NCBI RefSeq assembly: GCF_019923745.1
Contig: NZ_JAANOG010000004.1
Coordinates: 287,154 to 351,153, forward strand
DNA from: Aquirufa aurantiipilula
GTDB taxonomy: Bacteria; Bacteroidota; Bacteroidia; Cytophagales; Spirosomataceae
DNA: 64,000 bases
Reading direction: 5' to 3'
Positions 53,568 to 61,835 of this stretch are shown here, piece after piece. The notes below the pieces were generated by a model. It was not told the DNA's origin and searched no databases. It was given only the letters and a program-made list of their open reading frames with translations. Position numbers and translations under genes: made by a program. The number at the start of each line of letters is the position of its first letter. Position 1 is the stretch's first letter.

Positions 53568-54155
53568 ATGTTTACAGGCATAGTGGAGGCCATGGGCACC
53601 TTAGAGAATAGAATGGTTCAAGGAACCAATATCGATTTTTGGTTTAGTTCACCGTTTACGCATGAACTAAAGATCGATCAATCTTTGGCGCATAATGGAG
53701 TATGTTTAACTGTTGTCGAAATTACCGATAGTCAATACCGCGTTACCGCCATTGAAGAAACGCTACATAAAACCAATCTAGGTGAATTGGAACTTGGTCA
53801 AAAGGTTAACCTAGAGCGTTGTTTAGCTGCAACAGGGCGATTTGATGGGCATATTGTACAAGGCCATGTAGATACTAAAGGAGTTTGTACTCAAATCAAT
53901 ACTAAAGATGGGTCTTGGGAATATTATTTTGAATATCCACTTTCAAATGAACATATTACCGTGACTAAAGGCTCAATTTGTGTTAATGGAACGAGCCTAA
54001 CTGTGGTTCATTCAGGCCAACATGATTTTTCTGTAGCCATCATTCCTTATACCTATGAACATACCGTTTTTCATCAATTGAAAGTCGGAGATTCTGTTAA
54101 TTTAGAATTTGATATCGTAGGAAAATACGTTCAAAAGATGTTAGCTAGCTATTAG
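53568..54155 (+). CDS. ribE: riboflavin synthase alpha subunit
   Basis: Riboflavin synthase dismutates two 6,7-dimethyl-8-ribityllumazine molecules to riboflavin. From ATG 53568 the protein is 195 residues with the family start MFTGIVEAMG and two lumazine-binding repeats: LAHNGVCLTVVEI with LERCLAATGRFDGHIVQGHV, then SICVNGTSLTVV with VNLEFDIVGKYVQK. Length is standard. A longer open frame starting at 53340 runs antisense through the DUF1684 gene and is not coding. No FMN riboswitch can fit in the 49-bp upstream gap. The last 15 bp overlap convergent argH. Confidence 0.96.
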   Translation: MFTGIVEAMGTLENRMVQGTNIDFWFSSPFTHELKIDQSLAHNGVCLTVVEITDSQYRVTAIEETLHKTNLGELELGQKVNLERCLAATGRFDGHIVQGHVDTKGVCTQINTKDGSWEYYFEYPLSNEHITVTKGSICVNGTSLTVVHSGQHDFSVAIIPYTYEHTVFHQLKVGDSVNLEFDIVGKYVQKMLASY

Positions 54156-55484
54156 TCGATCAATGGCTTGATTTACCTTTTCAAATCCAAAACGCTGGTA
54201 AGCTGTATCTTTTTGAGCTTGAATTTGATCCAAACCTAAATTACCAATACTACCCAAATGGGTATGATGTAAGTTTCTTTGGCTGCCATCAAACTGCTTT
54301 TCTTCGATCATTTTACCAATTTGTTGGTATGCTTCCCGAAACGGAACTCCTTGAACCACAAGGCGATTCACTTCTTCTACACTAAAAAGTAAGTCGTATT
54401 TATCATGATTTAATAAATCAGACTTCACTTTCATGTGCTCTACTAGGTAGTGAGTGATTTCCAAGCCATCTAAAATCTCCTCAATTGCAGGCATTAAAAG
54501 TTCTTTGGTTAACTGGAACTCGCGGTGATAACCGGAGGGCAAATTGCTTGTTAATAAGTGCAATTGATTTGGAAGGGCTTTGAGTTTGTTGGCTTTTCCT
54601 CTCAATAATTCTGCCACATCTGGATTCTTTTTGTGTGGCATGATAGAACTTCCCGTGGTTAGGGAATCTGGTAATTCAATGAATCCGAAATTTTGAGAAT
54701 TGTAAAGACAAACATCCATGGCCAATTTGCTTAAGGTACTAGCAATCTGACTGATGGCCGTTAATAAATAAAATTCTGTTTTTCCGCGAGATAATTGGGC
54801 ATTGACCACATTGACATGTGGACTTTCAAAGCCTAGCAAATCGGTGGTTAATTGACGATCTAAGGGAAAGGAGGAACCATATCCTGCTCCTGAACCTAAA
54901 GGGTTTTTATTGGCTAAACGGAAGGCAGCTTCCAATAATTCAACATCTTCCACCAAGCTTTCAGCATAGGCACCAAACCATAATCCAAAAGAAGATGGCA
55001 TGGCAATTTGTAAATGGGTATAGCCTGGAAGTAAATCTTTTTTATGTGCTTCACTTTTGGTAAGAAGTAGATTAAAAAGCTTTTCAACTGCTTCCGCAAT
55101 TTCTTGGATTTCAGCCCGCATGAATAATTTTAAATCCACTAAAACTTGGTCGTTTCTAGAACGACCCGCATGAATTTTCTTTCCTAAATCACCTAGTTTT
55201 TGGGTTAGTAAATATTCAATTTGAGAATGTACGTCTTCCATTCCCACTTCAATTTCAAATTCACCTGCATCAATGGAAGCTAAAATAACCTTCAATTCTT
55301 GACATAAAGGACTAAGTTCTTCCTTTTTTAAAAGTCCAACTTCAGCCAACATAGTAATATGGGCTAAAGAGCCCAATACATCGTAGCGTGCCAATTGTAA
55401 ATCGTAGATAGGGTCATTTCCTATTGTAAATTTTTCAATTTTAGCATCCGTAGTCTGATTTGCTTTTTGCCAAAGTTTTGCCAC
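54141..55484 (-). CDS. argH: argininosuccinate lyase
   Basis: ArgH splits argininosuccinate into arginine and fumarate, ending arginine synthesis. The protein shows the fumarase/aspartase-superfamily signature GSSIMPHKKNPDVAELLRGK, plus HAGRSRNDQVLVDLKLF, TVGPTHLQ-like LPGYTHLQIAMPSSFG and NKNPLGSGAGYGSSFPLDR. I chose GTG at 55484 (447 residues, AKLWQKANQ) because the family starts with KLWQK and this lies 4 bp after the argE stop. An ATG at 55565 would add 27 residues and overlap argE by 77 bp. It is the last gene of argF'-argB-argE-argH and overlaps ribE by 15 bp convergently. Confidence 0.93.
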   Translation of the reverse strand: MAKLWQKANQTTDAKIEKFTIGNDPIYDLQLARYDVLGSLAHITMLAEVGLLKKEELSPLCQELKVILASIDAGEFEIEVGMEDVHSQIEYLLTQKLGDLGKKIHAGRSRNDQVLVDLKLFMRAEIQEIAEAVEKLFNLLLTKSEAHKKDLLPGYTHLQIAMPSSFGLWFGAYAESLVEDVELLEAAFRLANKNPLGSGAGYGSSFPLDRQLTTDLLGFESPHVNVVNAQLSRGKTEFYLLTAISQIASTLSKLAMDVCLYNSQNFGFIELPDSLTTGSSIMPHKKNPDVAELLRGKANKLKALPNQLHLLTSNLPSGYHREFQLTKELLMPAIEEILDGLEITHYLVEHMKVKSDLLNHDKYDLLFSVEEVNRLVVQGVPFREAYQQIGKMIEEKQFDGSQRNLHHTHLGSIGNLGLDQIQAQKDTAYQRFGFEKVNQAIDRLIAS

Positions 55485-55488
55485 TTTC

Positions 55489-56577
55489 TTATGATTTATG
55501 TTGGTATTGAATAATCGTTTGAGATAATAATTGTTGATAGGTTTGAATCCCTTGTTTGATTTCATCTAAGTAAATGAATTCATCTGCAGTATGGGATCTA
55601 CCGGAATGTCCTGGGCCGATTTTTACGGAAGGGCATGTCAATAAGGATTGGTCAGACAGGGTAGGAGAACCAAAACTGCTTATTCCTATTGCTTGGGCAG
55701 CTTGACAAACCACATGATTTTCATCGATACGGCTTGGCTGTAATCGGATGGATCTGGGGTTTAAGTCTGAGCTTAGTTCTTTTTTTAATATGTCAAGGAT
55801 TTCTTCCAAAGTATAGCATTCATTTACTCGGCAATCAATGCTGAATTCACAAGTATCTGGAATGACATTATGTTGTTTACCGGCATGAATGATGGTGACT
55901 GTTGTTTTTACAGGACCTAAAACAGGGGATACTTTTTCAAATTTGAATTTTTCAATTTTTTGAATATCCTTCATGGCGACGTAAATCGCATTTATCCCTT
56001 CATTTCTAGCTGCGTGTCCTGCTTTTCCATGTGCCACTGCATCAATCACCATGAGTCCCTTTTCTGCTATGGCCAATTGGCAATCCGTAGGTTCACCCAC
56101 AATGGCCCAATCAATCTTAGGAAAGTTGGGAGCTTGAAGAAGGGCTTCAATGCCATTTTTTCCTGAAATTTCTTCTTCAGCGGTGGCTGCAAGCACCAAA
56201 TTAAATGGTAGGTTTTCTAGAGCGTAAAAGGAACAAAATGTTTGAATGAGGCAAACTAGACTTGCTCCAGCATCATTTGAACCTAAACCGATGAGTTTAC
56301 CATCCATTTCTGTGGGAGTCCAAGGATCAAATGTCCATGAGGCATTTGCCTTAACAGTATCATGATGGGAGTTTAGTAAGACACTGGGTTTGTTCGGATC
56401 AAAATGTTCATTTTTTGCCCAAATGTTATTGAGGTATTGCTCCGATTTAATTCCCTTATTACTGAAAAAATCTTGAATTATTTTAGCTGTACCTTCCTCT
56501 TCTTTACTCAATGAAGGACAAGCAATCAATTGAGAAAGTAATGAGTAGGCTTGTAAAAAATCAGATTCTTGATACAT
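55489..56577 (-). CDS. argE: M20-family N-acylornithine/N-acylcitrulline deacylase
   Basis: The 362-residue protein is an M20 metallopeptidase-fold deacylase with the two-zinc site: LLNSHHDTVKA, LIGLGSNDAGASLV, ATAEEEISGKNG and IVGEPTDCQLAIAEKG. A dimerisation domain is inserted in the middle. In this operon, after an N-acylornithine carbamoyltransferase, it should deacylate N-acetyl- or N-succinyl-citrulline (as ArgE') rather than acetylornithine; the acyl group is not settled. Its ATG overlaps the argB stop by 1 bp (TAATG), and the argH start is 4 bp beyond its stop, so translation of the three is coupled. Confidence 0.9.
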   Translation of the reverse strand: MYQESDFLQAYSLLSQLIACPSLSKEEEGTAKIIQDFFSNKGIKSEQYLNNIWAKNEHFDPNKPSVLLNSHHDTVKANASWTFDPWTPTEMDGKLIGLGSNDAGASLVCLIQTFCSFYALENLPFNLVLAATAEEEISGKNGIEALLQAPNFPKIDWAIVGEPTDCQLAIAEKGLMVIDAVAHGKAGHAARNEGINAIYVAMKDIQKIEKFKFEKVSPVLGPVKTTVTIIHAGKQHNVIPDTCEFSIDCRVNECYTLEEILDILKKELSSDLNPRSIRLQPSRIDENHVVCQAAQAIGISSFGSPTLSDQSLLTCPSVKIGPGHSGRSHTADEFIYLDEIKQGIQTYQQLLSQTIIQYQHKS

Positions 56578-57362
56578 TATGCTGTTATTCTAGTGCCACC
56601 TTCTTGGGATAATACTTGACTCGCGTGACAGAGTTTAACGGTATTAACCCCTTGGGAAATGGCTTTAATGGCATTTTCTAATTTAGGAATCATTCCTGCA
56701 GTAACAATTCCACTTTCCTTTAAATCCAAAAATGAAGATTGGTTGATGTGTGGAATAACAGAATGATCGTCATCTGGGTTACTTAAAACCCCATTTTTTT
56801 CAAAGCAATACGTTAGGGTAACTTCGAAAAATTCACTTAATGCGATGGCAATAGCTTGTGCCATCGTATCAGCATTGGTATTTAATAAATGACCTTCTTT
56901 ATCGGCAGTGATGGGGGCAAAAATAGGATAATAACCTTGTTGTATGAATCCACTTAATGCTTTACTATTCACCTGTTCAATATCGCCTACCCAACCATAA
57001 TCAATGGGCGAAGGATTTCTTTTTTTACTGATTACCAAGCCTGCATCAGGTCCAGTAAAACCTACAGCATTTTTCTGTTTAGCTTGTAATTGGGCAACCA
57101 AGGATTTATTAATCCAACCTGCATAGACCATGGTTACAATGCGTAAACTTGCCGTATCGGTAACACGTCTTCCTTCGATCATTTGGCTGGTAATGCCCAA
57201 TTCTTTCGCCATTTCAGTCGCAATTTTACCACCTCCATGAACGAGAACAAAGGGGGCATTGATGCTGGCAATATCCTGTAAAAATGCTTCTAACAAAGAA
57301 GGATTGTCGATGACATTTCCGCCAATTTTAATTACCTGAAGCTTAGGTAGATTTAAACTCAT
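56577..57362 (-). CDS. argB: N-acetylglutamate (or N-succinylglutamate) kinase
   Basis: ArgB phosphorylates N-acylglutamate in arginine synthesis. The 261-residue amino acid kinase has VIKIGGNVIDN at the N terminus, FVLVHGGGKIATEMAKELG, MIEGRRVTD, the GLVISKK segment and LLNTNADTMAQAIAIAL, then VTAGMIPKLENAIKAI for the adenine/phosphate site. It lacks the N-terminal extension linked with arginine feedback inhibition, as is usual for the short form. It is 4 bp after argF'. If the operon runs on succinylated intermediates, as in Bacteroides fragilis, its true substrate would be N-succinylglutamate. Confidence 0.93.
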   Translation of the reverse strand: MSLNLPKLQVIKIGGNVIDNPSLLEAFLQDIASINAPFVLVHGGGKIATEMAKELGITSQMIEGRRVTDTASLRIVTMVYAGWINKSLVAQLQAKQKNAVGFTGPDAGLVISKKRNPSPIDYGWVGDIEQVNSKALSGFIQQGYYPIFAPITADKEGHLLNTNADTMAQAIAIALSEFFEVTLTYCFEKNGVLSNPDDDHSVIPHINQSSFLDLKESGIVTAGMIPKLENAIKAISQGVNTVKLCHASQVLSQEGGTRITA

Positions 57363-57366
57363 ATAT

Positions 57367-58341
57367 TTAGAATAAGTAAGGACTTTCTTTTTTGGCCAGA
57401 GATAATAACATCTCTTTTAGAACGGTTTGAGCTGCCCATACGCGATTTCCAGCTTGCTGAATGACGATGGAATGATTTGAATCCAATACCGCATCTTCCA
57501 CGACTACATTTCTGCGTACAGGTAAACAATGCATGAATTTGGCATCATTTGTTAATTTCATTTTATCCATTGTGACCATCCAGGCTGGATCTGAGTTTAG
57601 GATTTTACCATACTCTTGGTAAGATGACCAGTTTTTGGCATAGATAAAATCAGCTCCTTCAAAGGCTTCTTTCGGGTCGTAACAAATTTGAGCATTTCCG
57701 CTAAATTCTGGAGCCAATTCATATCCTTTGGGATGAGCAATGGTAAAGTCAACTTCCGAGTGATTCATCCATTCGGCAAATGAATTAGGCACGCATTGAG
57801 GGAGAGCTTTTACATGTGGAGCCCAGGTTAGAACCACTTTTGGTCGGGCCGTTTTCTTATATTCTTGTATGGTGATTAAATCGGTTAAGGACTGCAATGG
57901 GTGTCTGGTTGCCGATTCTAGACTTAAAATGGGTCTGCCGGTATATTTCATGAATTGATTTAATACCAATTCTGAATAATCGTCTTCCCGATTCACTAAA
58001 CTTGGGAAACTACGTAGCCCAACAATATCACAATACTGTCCAATTACAGCGGCAGCTTCAGAAACGTGCTCTGCTTTGTCGCTATTCATAATGACACCTT
58101 CATTCATTTCTAATTGCCAAGAATCAGCACCTACGTTCATAACCATGACGTTCATTCCCAAATTTTGAGCGGCTTTTTGGGTAGATAATCGCGTGCGCAA
58201 ACTGGAATTAAAGAACAGCAAACCTATGGTTTTATTTTTACCAATGAAGCAATCGGAATAGGGAGCTCTTTTCATTAAAAGGGCTTCATTGACCAATTGA
58301 GGAATGTTGTAAGCGTCATGTATGGAAGTGAAATGATGCAT
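57367..58341 (-). CDS. argF': N-acylornithine carbamoyltransferase (ArgF')
   Basis: The 324-residue protein is the transcarbamylase that acts on N-acetyl- or N-succinyl-ornithine, not free ornithine. It shows the carbamoyl-phosphate motif FFNSSLRTRLSTQKAAQNLG (residues 43-62), the family's W-x-LExxxGVIM stretch (75-85), LESATRHPLQSLTDL, and MHCLPVRRNVVVEDAV. As I recall the B. fragilis succinylornithine enzyme, the specificity residue Pro90 lies in DKPEH; here the same place is Ala90 (DKAEH). The Xanthomonas acetylornithine enzyme has Glu at the equivalent site. The acyl group is therefore open. It is the first gene of the arg operon, with an ArgR-like half site 26 bp upstream. Confidence 0.92.
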   Translation of the reverse strand: MHHFTSIHDAYNIPQLVNEALLMKRAPYSDCFIGKNKTIGLLFFNSSLRTRLSTQKAAQNLGMNVMVMNVGADSWQLEMNEGVIMNSDKAEHVSEAAAVIGQYCDIVGLRSFPSLVNREDDYSELVLNQFMKYTGRPILSLESATRHPLQSLTDLITIQEYKKTARPKVVLTWAPHVKALPQCVPNSFAEWMNHSEVDFTIAHPKGYELAPEFSGNAQICYDPKEAFEGADFIYAKNWSSYQEYGKILNSDPAWMVTMDKMKLTNDAKFMHCLPVRRNVVVEDAVLDSNHSIVIQQAGNRVWAAQTVLKEMLLSLAKKESPYLF

Positions 58342-58424
58342 ATGATTGGGTCCTTAGGGACTTTAGGCATTTATAATTCAGTAAAATTACCGAAAATTGC
58401 TCGAAAGGAAATAAAAACCCAGAA

Positions 58425-58985
58425 TTATGTTCTGGATGATTGTATTTGGCGTTTCCAAGTAAACACTTCCATCCCTTGTGGTTGTTGAAGAGTTTTTTGT
58501 CCAGTTTGGATAAACCCATTCTTACTTAAGACTGCTTGGGATGACATATTTTCCAAGGGAGTTTCAGCTACTAGGTAGTGTAAATCTTTATCTTGACTAG
58601 CCCATTCTATGAGATATTGCAGAGCTTCGCTGGCGTAGCCATTTCCTCTGTATTTTTTATCAAGGCAATAACCCACTTCGGTAAAACCTTGGTCATTGGG
58701 CATGCCTGCAAGTCCAATTCCCCCTATAGAGCAGGACTTTTCTGTTAAAATAATTTCCCAATTTGTGTACCAAATAAAATCGAAAGGAAATTTTTTAGTC
58801 ATAGGAAGCCAATAGTCGCGTAAAGCCATTTGTGTTTCTTCCTGAAAAAATGATTCTATTTCCCAGGTATTATGTTGTAAACCTATTTGAATTTCTAGGG
58901 CATTGCGTCCATGCTCTGCCCAAGTCGTCAATAATGAATGGTCCAGCGGAATTAATTGTAAACGTGGTGTTTTGATGACAATCAT
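58425..58985 (-). CDS. GNAT-family N-acetyltransferase (RimJ/RimL-like)
   Basis: The 186-residue protein has the GNAT fold: IKTPRLQLIPLD at the N terminus, the central IGGIGLAGMPNDQGFTEVGY, the acetyl-CoA-binding DKKYRGNGYASEALQYLIEW (Q/RxxGxG/A), and SSQAVLSKNGFIQTGQ. It is of the RimJ/RimL type that acetylates protein N termini or small molecules; the substrate is unknown. It lies 83 bp before the arg operon on the same strand. ArgA activity is imaginable there but the sequence does not look like the short ArgA types, so I do not assign it. Confidence 0.85.
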   Translation of the reverse strand: MIVIKTPRLQLIPLDHSLLTTWAEHGRNALEIQIGLQHNTWEIESFFQEETQMALRDYWLPMTKKFPFDFIWYTNWEIILTEKSCSIGGIGLAGMPNDQGFTEVGYCLDKKYRGNGYASEALQYLIEWASQDKDLHYLVAETPLENMSSQAVLSKNGFIQTGQKTLQQPQGMEVFTWKRQIQSSRT

Positions 58986-59126
58986 GTTTTATTGACGTTT
59001 TGCATCTTTGAAATTGACCTACAAATTATGACTATTGGTCGCAAAAAAGAAATTACTCAAAGGAATTACCTCAGTTTTGCATTCGATTTTAATAGTTTAA
59101 AATCAATTAGCCAATTTAAAAAAACT

Positions 59127-61742
59127 ATGAGAAAATTATTCGCACTTATTGCCTTAGTAGTATGCGCTATGCAGGTTAACGCTCAGGTTCCAGGTGGAGC
59201 AGGTGCACCCGCACGAAGAGAAGCAGCAGCTCCTGTAGCAGCAGCACCGAAAGGTTCAGCCAAAATTGTTGGTTATGCCTTAGATTCCACAGACAATAAG
59301 CCTGTTGAATTTGCTTCGGTAGCTTTAATTAACAAATCGACTAATCGTCCTGTGGATGGTACGGTAGCTGACCAAGTGGGAAAGTTTACCATGTCCAAAG
59401 TAGCTGTAGGTAGTTACAAAATTGTTATCTCTTTCTTGGGGTATGAAAGTAAAACTATTTTCATTGATGTAACAGATAAAAAAGATAATCACGATTTAGG
59501 GGTTATTAAAATGCAATCATCGACTAAGATGTTACAAGAGGTAACTGTTGAAGGTCAAAGAGCCATGATTGAAGAACGAGTTGACCGTACTGTGTATAAT
59601 GCAGAACGTGATCAAACGAATCGTGGTGGTGACGCAACAGATGTATTAAAAAAGGTGCCTATGTTATCAGTTGATTTAGACGGTAATCCTTCGCTCCGTG
59701 GTTCTACAAATATTAAAGTGTTGATTAACAACAAGCCATCTTCCATCATGGCATCCAATGTGGCTGATGCCTTGAAGCAAATTCCAGCTGACATGATTAA
59801 AACAGTAGAGGTGATTACTTCTCCATCGGCGAAATATGACGCAGAGGGTTCAGCAGGTATCATTAACATTGTTACTAAAAAGAATACATTACAAGGTTTG
59901 ACTTTAGGTTTTGATTCAAGTGTGGGTGTTCGAGGATCCAATTTATCATTGAATGGTAATTTCCGTAATAAGACTTGGGGAATGTCATTAGGTGGCTTTG
60001 GTCGTTCTCAATACAATGTAACTGGTAAGTATGAAAATACGCAAACTACGAGAAGTCAAGGTGTGGAAACAATTAACCTTCAAACTGCAGAAAGTAGAAC
60101 AAATAACTTGTTTGGTAATTATCAAATAGGTTTTGATTGGGACATTAATAAGCATAATTCCATTACTGCATCATCTAGATTTGGGGTAAGAAATGGAAAT
60201 AACTACCAAGATAACTTACAACAGATTCGTAATGGCTTAGTTACAAGCTTAAGAAATACGAACTCTTCTGATGTTTCAGGCAACGTGGATTTGAATATTG
60301 ATTATTCACATACCTACGATACCCCTCAAAAAGAGTTCAGTATTTTGTCGATGTACAGCCGCAGTAATCGCACGAGTGATTTCTACAATGATATCATGAA
60401 TCCGAATGCAACGATGAGTCAAATCTTGAGTTCAATTAAAAATGAGAACTTGGCATATAATGAAGAGGCTACATTCCAATTGGATTATCAAACGCCAATC
60501 TTGAAAAACCAGATGCTTGAGTTTGGAGGAAAGGGTATTTTGAGAAATGCGTCATCCGATTACAAATCATTTATTAATCCTACAGGAAATAATGCAGCGG
60601 GTTACAATCAAGTTAATTTAGCTTCATTACCTACCAACGTATTTGATTACAATCAAAATATTTGGGGAACGTATGCTTCTTATACCTTAACCACTAAAAA
60701 CAAATGGAGCGTAAAAGCGGGTGCTCGTTATGAGCATACGGATATTACCGCTAGTTTCTTGAAGAAAGAAGGGCAAAATTTGACCATTCCTCCATATGGA
60801 GTAATCGTTCCAAGTTTCAACATGTCAAAAACGTTTAAATCAGGAACATGGAGATTCAGTTATAACAAGCGTATTCAACGTCCATCGGTTCAATTCTTGA
60901 ATCCTAACGTGAATTCGACAAATCCATTGAATATCTCTACAGGTAATCCCAATTTAGCTCCTGAGTACACGAATAACTTTGAGATTGGATACAGCAAGTA
61001 CATTAAATCGTTCTATATTTCTTCTGCTGTGTTTGTTAGAAACACAACAGGTGCAATTAACCAGATTCGTGAGGTTATCGGAGATACGGTGAAGACACGT
61101 TCGGTAAATATTGGAAATGAGGATGCTTATGGTATGAACTTGAATATCAATGCCAACTTGACGAATCGTTTGATGATTGGTGGTGGAGCTGATTTCTCAT
61201 ATTTGAAATTGGCTAATAATGTACCAGATCCTTTGTTGAACGCAAAAAATGAAGGCTTGGTTTCCAACTTCCGTATTTTTGGTAACTATAACTTAGGCGG
61301 AGGCTGGGGAGCTCAATTGTTCTCTTTCTACCGTGCTAATGAAATTCAGTTGCAAGGAAAGCGTGGAGGATTCGGAATCTACAGTTTAAGTTTCAAAAAG
61401 GATTTCAAGAACAAGAAAGGAAGTGTTGGCTTTGGAGCGGAAAACTTCTTCACTTCGGCTATGATTATTCGTAGTGAGACAGTAACTCCTGTAATTACTC
61501 AGGTAGGTTATAACACAATGCGTAATATGAACTTTAAGATTAATTTCTCTTACCGAATTGGTAAAATGAGTTTCGCAGGAACGAAGAGAAAGAAATCGGT
61601 TAACAATGATGATCAGAAAGATGGAGGGGGAGATGCTACACCACAACCAGTTCAAGCTCAGCCTATGGGAATGCCAGGTGGCGGTGGAAGAATGGGTGGC
61701 GGCGGAGGCGGCGGCGGAATGGGTGGCGGTGGCCCGAGATAG
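59127..61742 (+). CDS. large outer-membrane beta-barrel receptor with Gly-rich C-terminal tail
   Basis: From ATG 59127 the protein is 871 residues, starting with a signal peptide (MRKLFALIALVVCAMQVNAQ). A short Ala/Pro-rich linker follows, then a carboxypeptidase-regulatory-like domain (AKIVGYALDSTDNKPVEFAS), a plug (VDRTVYNAERDQTNRGGDAT; SAKYDAEGSAGIINIVTKKN) and a long barrel (outer membrane protein beta-barrel family). The barrel ends about MNFKINFSYRIGKMSF, but some 60 residues follow, charged and then almost pure Gly with Met (GMPGGGGRMGGG...), unlike the usual terminal Phe strand. It is transcribed alone and ends at a terminator. The ligand is unknown. Confidence 0.88.
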   Translation: MRKLFALIALVVCAMQVNAQVPGGAGAPARREAAAPVAAAPKGSAKIVGYALDSTDNKPVEFASVALINKSTNRPVDGTVADQVGKFTMSKVAVGSYKIVISFLGYESKTIFIDVTDKKDNHDLGVIKMQSSTKMLQEVTVEGQRAMIEERVDRTVYNAERDQTNRGGDATDVLKKVPMLSVDLDGNPSLRGSTNIKVLINNKPSSIMASNVADALKQIPADMIKTVEVITSPSAKYDAEGSAGIINIVTKKNTLQGLTLGFDSSVGVRGSNLSLNGNFRNKTWGMSLGGFGRSQYNVTGKYENTQTTRSQGVETINLQTAESRTNNLFGNYQIGFDWDINKHNSITASSRFGVRNGNNYQDNLQQIRNGLVTSLRNTNSSDVSGNVDLNIDYSHTYDTPQKEFSILSMYSRSNRTSDFYNDIMNPNATMSQILSSIKNENLAYNEEATFQLDYQTPILKNQMLEFGGKGILRNASSDYKSFINPTGNNAAGYNQVNLASLPTNVFDYNQNIWGTYASYTLTTKNKWSVKAGARYEHTDITASFLKKEGQNLTIPPYGVIVPSFNMSKTFKSGTWRFSYNKRIQRPSVQFLNPNVNSTNPLNISTGNPNLAPEYTNNFEIGYSKYIKSFYISSAVFVRNTTGAINQIREVIGDTVKTRSVNIGNEDAYGMNLNINANLTNRLMIGGGADFSYLKLANNVPDPLLNAKNEGLVSNFRIFGNYNLGGGWGAQLFSFYRANEIQLQGKRGGFGIYSLSFKKDFKNKKGSVGFGAENFFTSAMIIRSETVTPVITQVGYNTMRNMNFKINFSYRIGKMSFAGTKRKKSVNNDDQKDGGGDATPQPVQAQPMGMPGGGGRMGGGGGGGGMGGGGPR

Positions 61743-61769
61743 ATTTTGTTTTAAAGTAGTTTAGTGCTT

Positions 61770-61803
61770 AAAGCTGGGAACCAATGGTTTCCAGCTTTTT
61801 TTG
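61770..61803 (+). terminator. rho-independent terminator between convergent genes
   Basis: AAAGCTGGGAACC (61770-61782) pairs with GGTTTCCAGCTTT (61786-61798) across an AAT loop, with one G-T pair, and a T-run follows. It ends the outer-membrane protein gene and may also stop transcripts from the convergent ispB-like gene, though that side has a weaker T-tract. Confidence 0.85.
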
Positions 61804-61835
61804 CCCCCGAAAATAAGACAATTTATCGGAATGGG

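Noticed and set aside
58425..58985. GNAT gene beside the arg operon as N-acetylglutamate synthase (ArgA)
   Set aside because: The sequence is of the RimJ/RimL type and does not look like the short ArgA forms; position alone is too weak.
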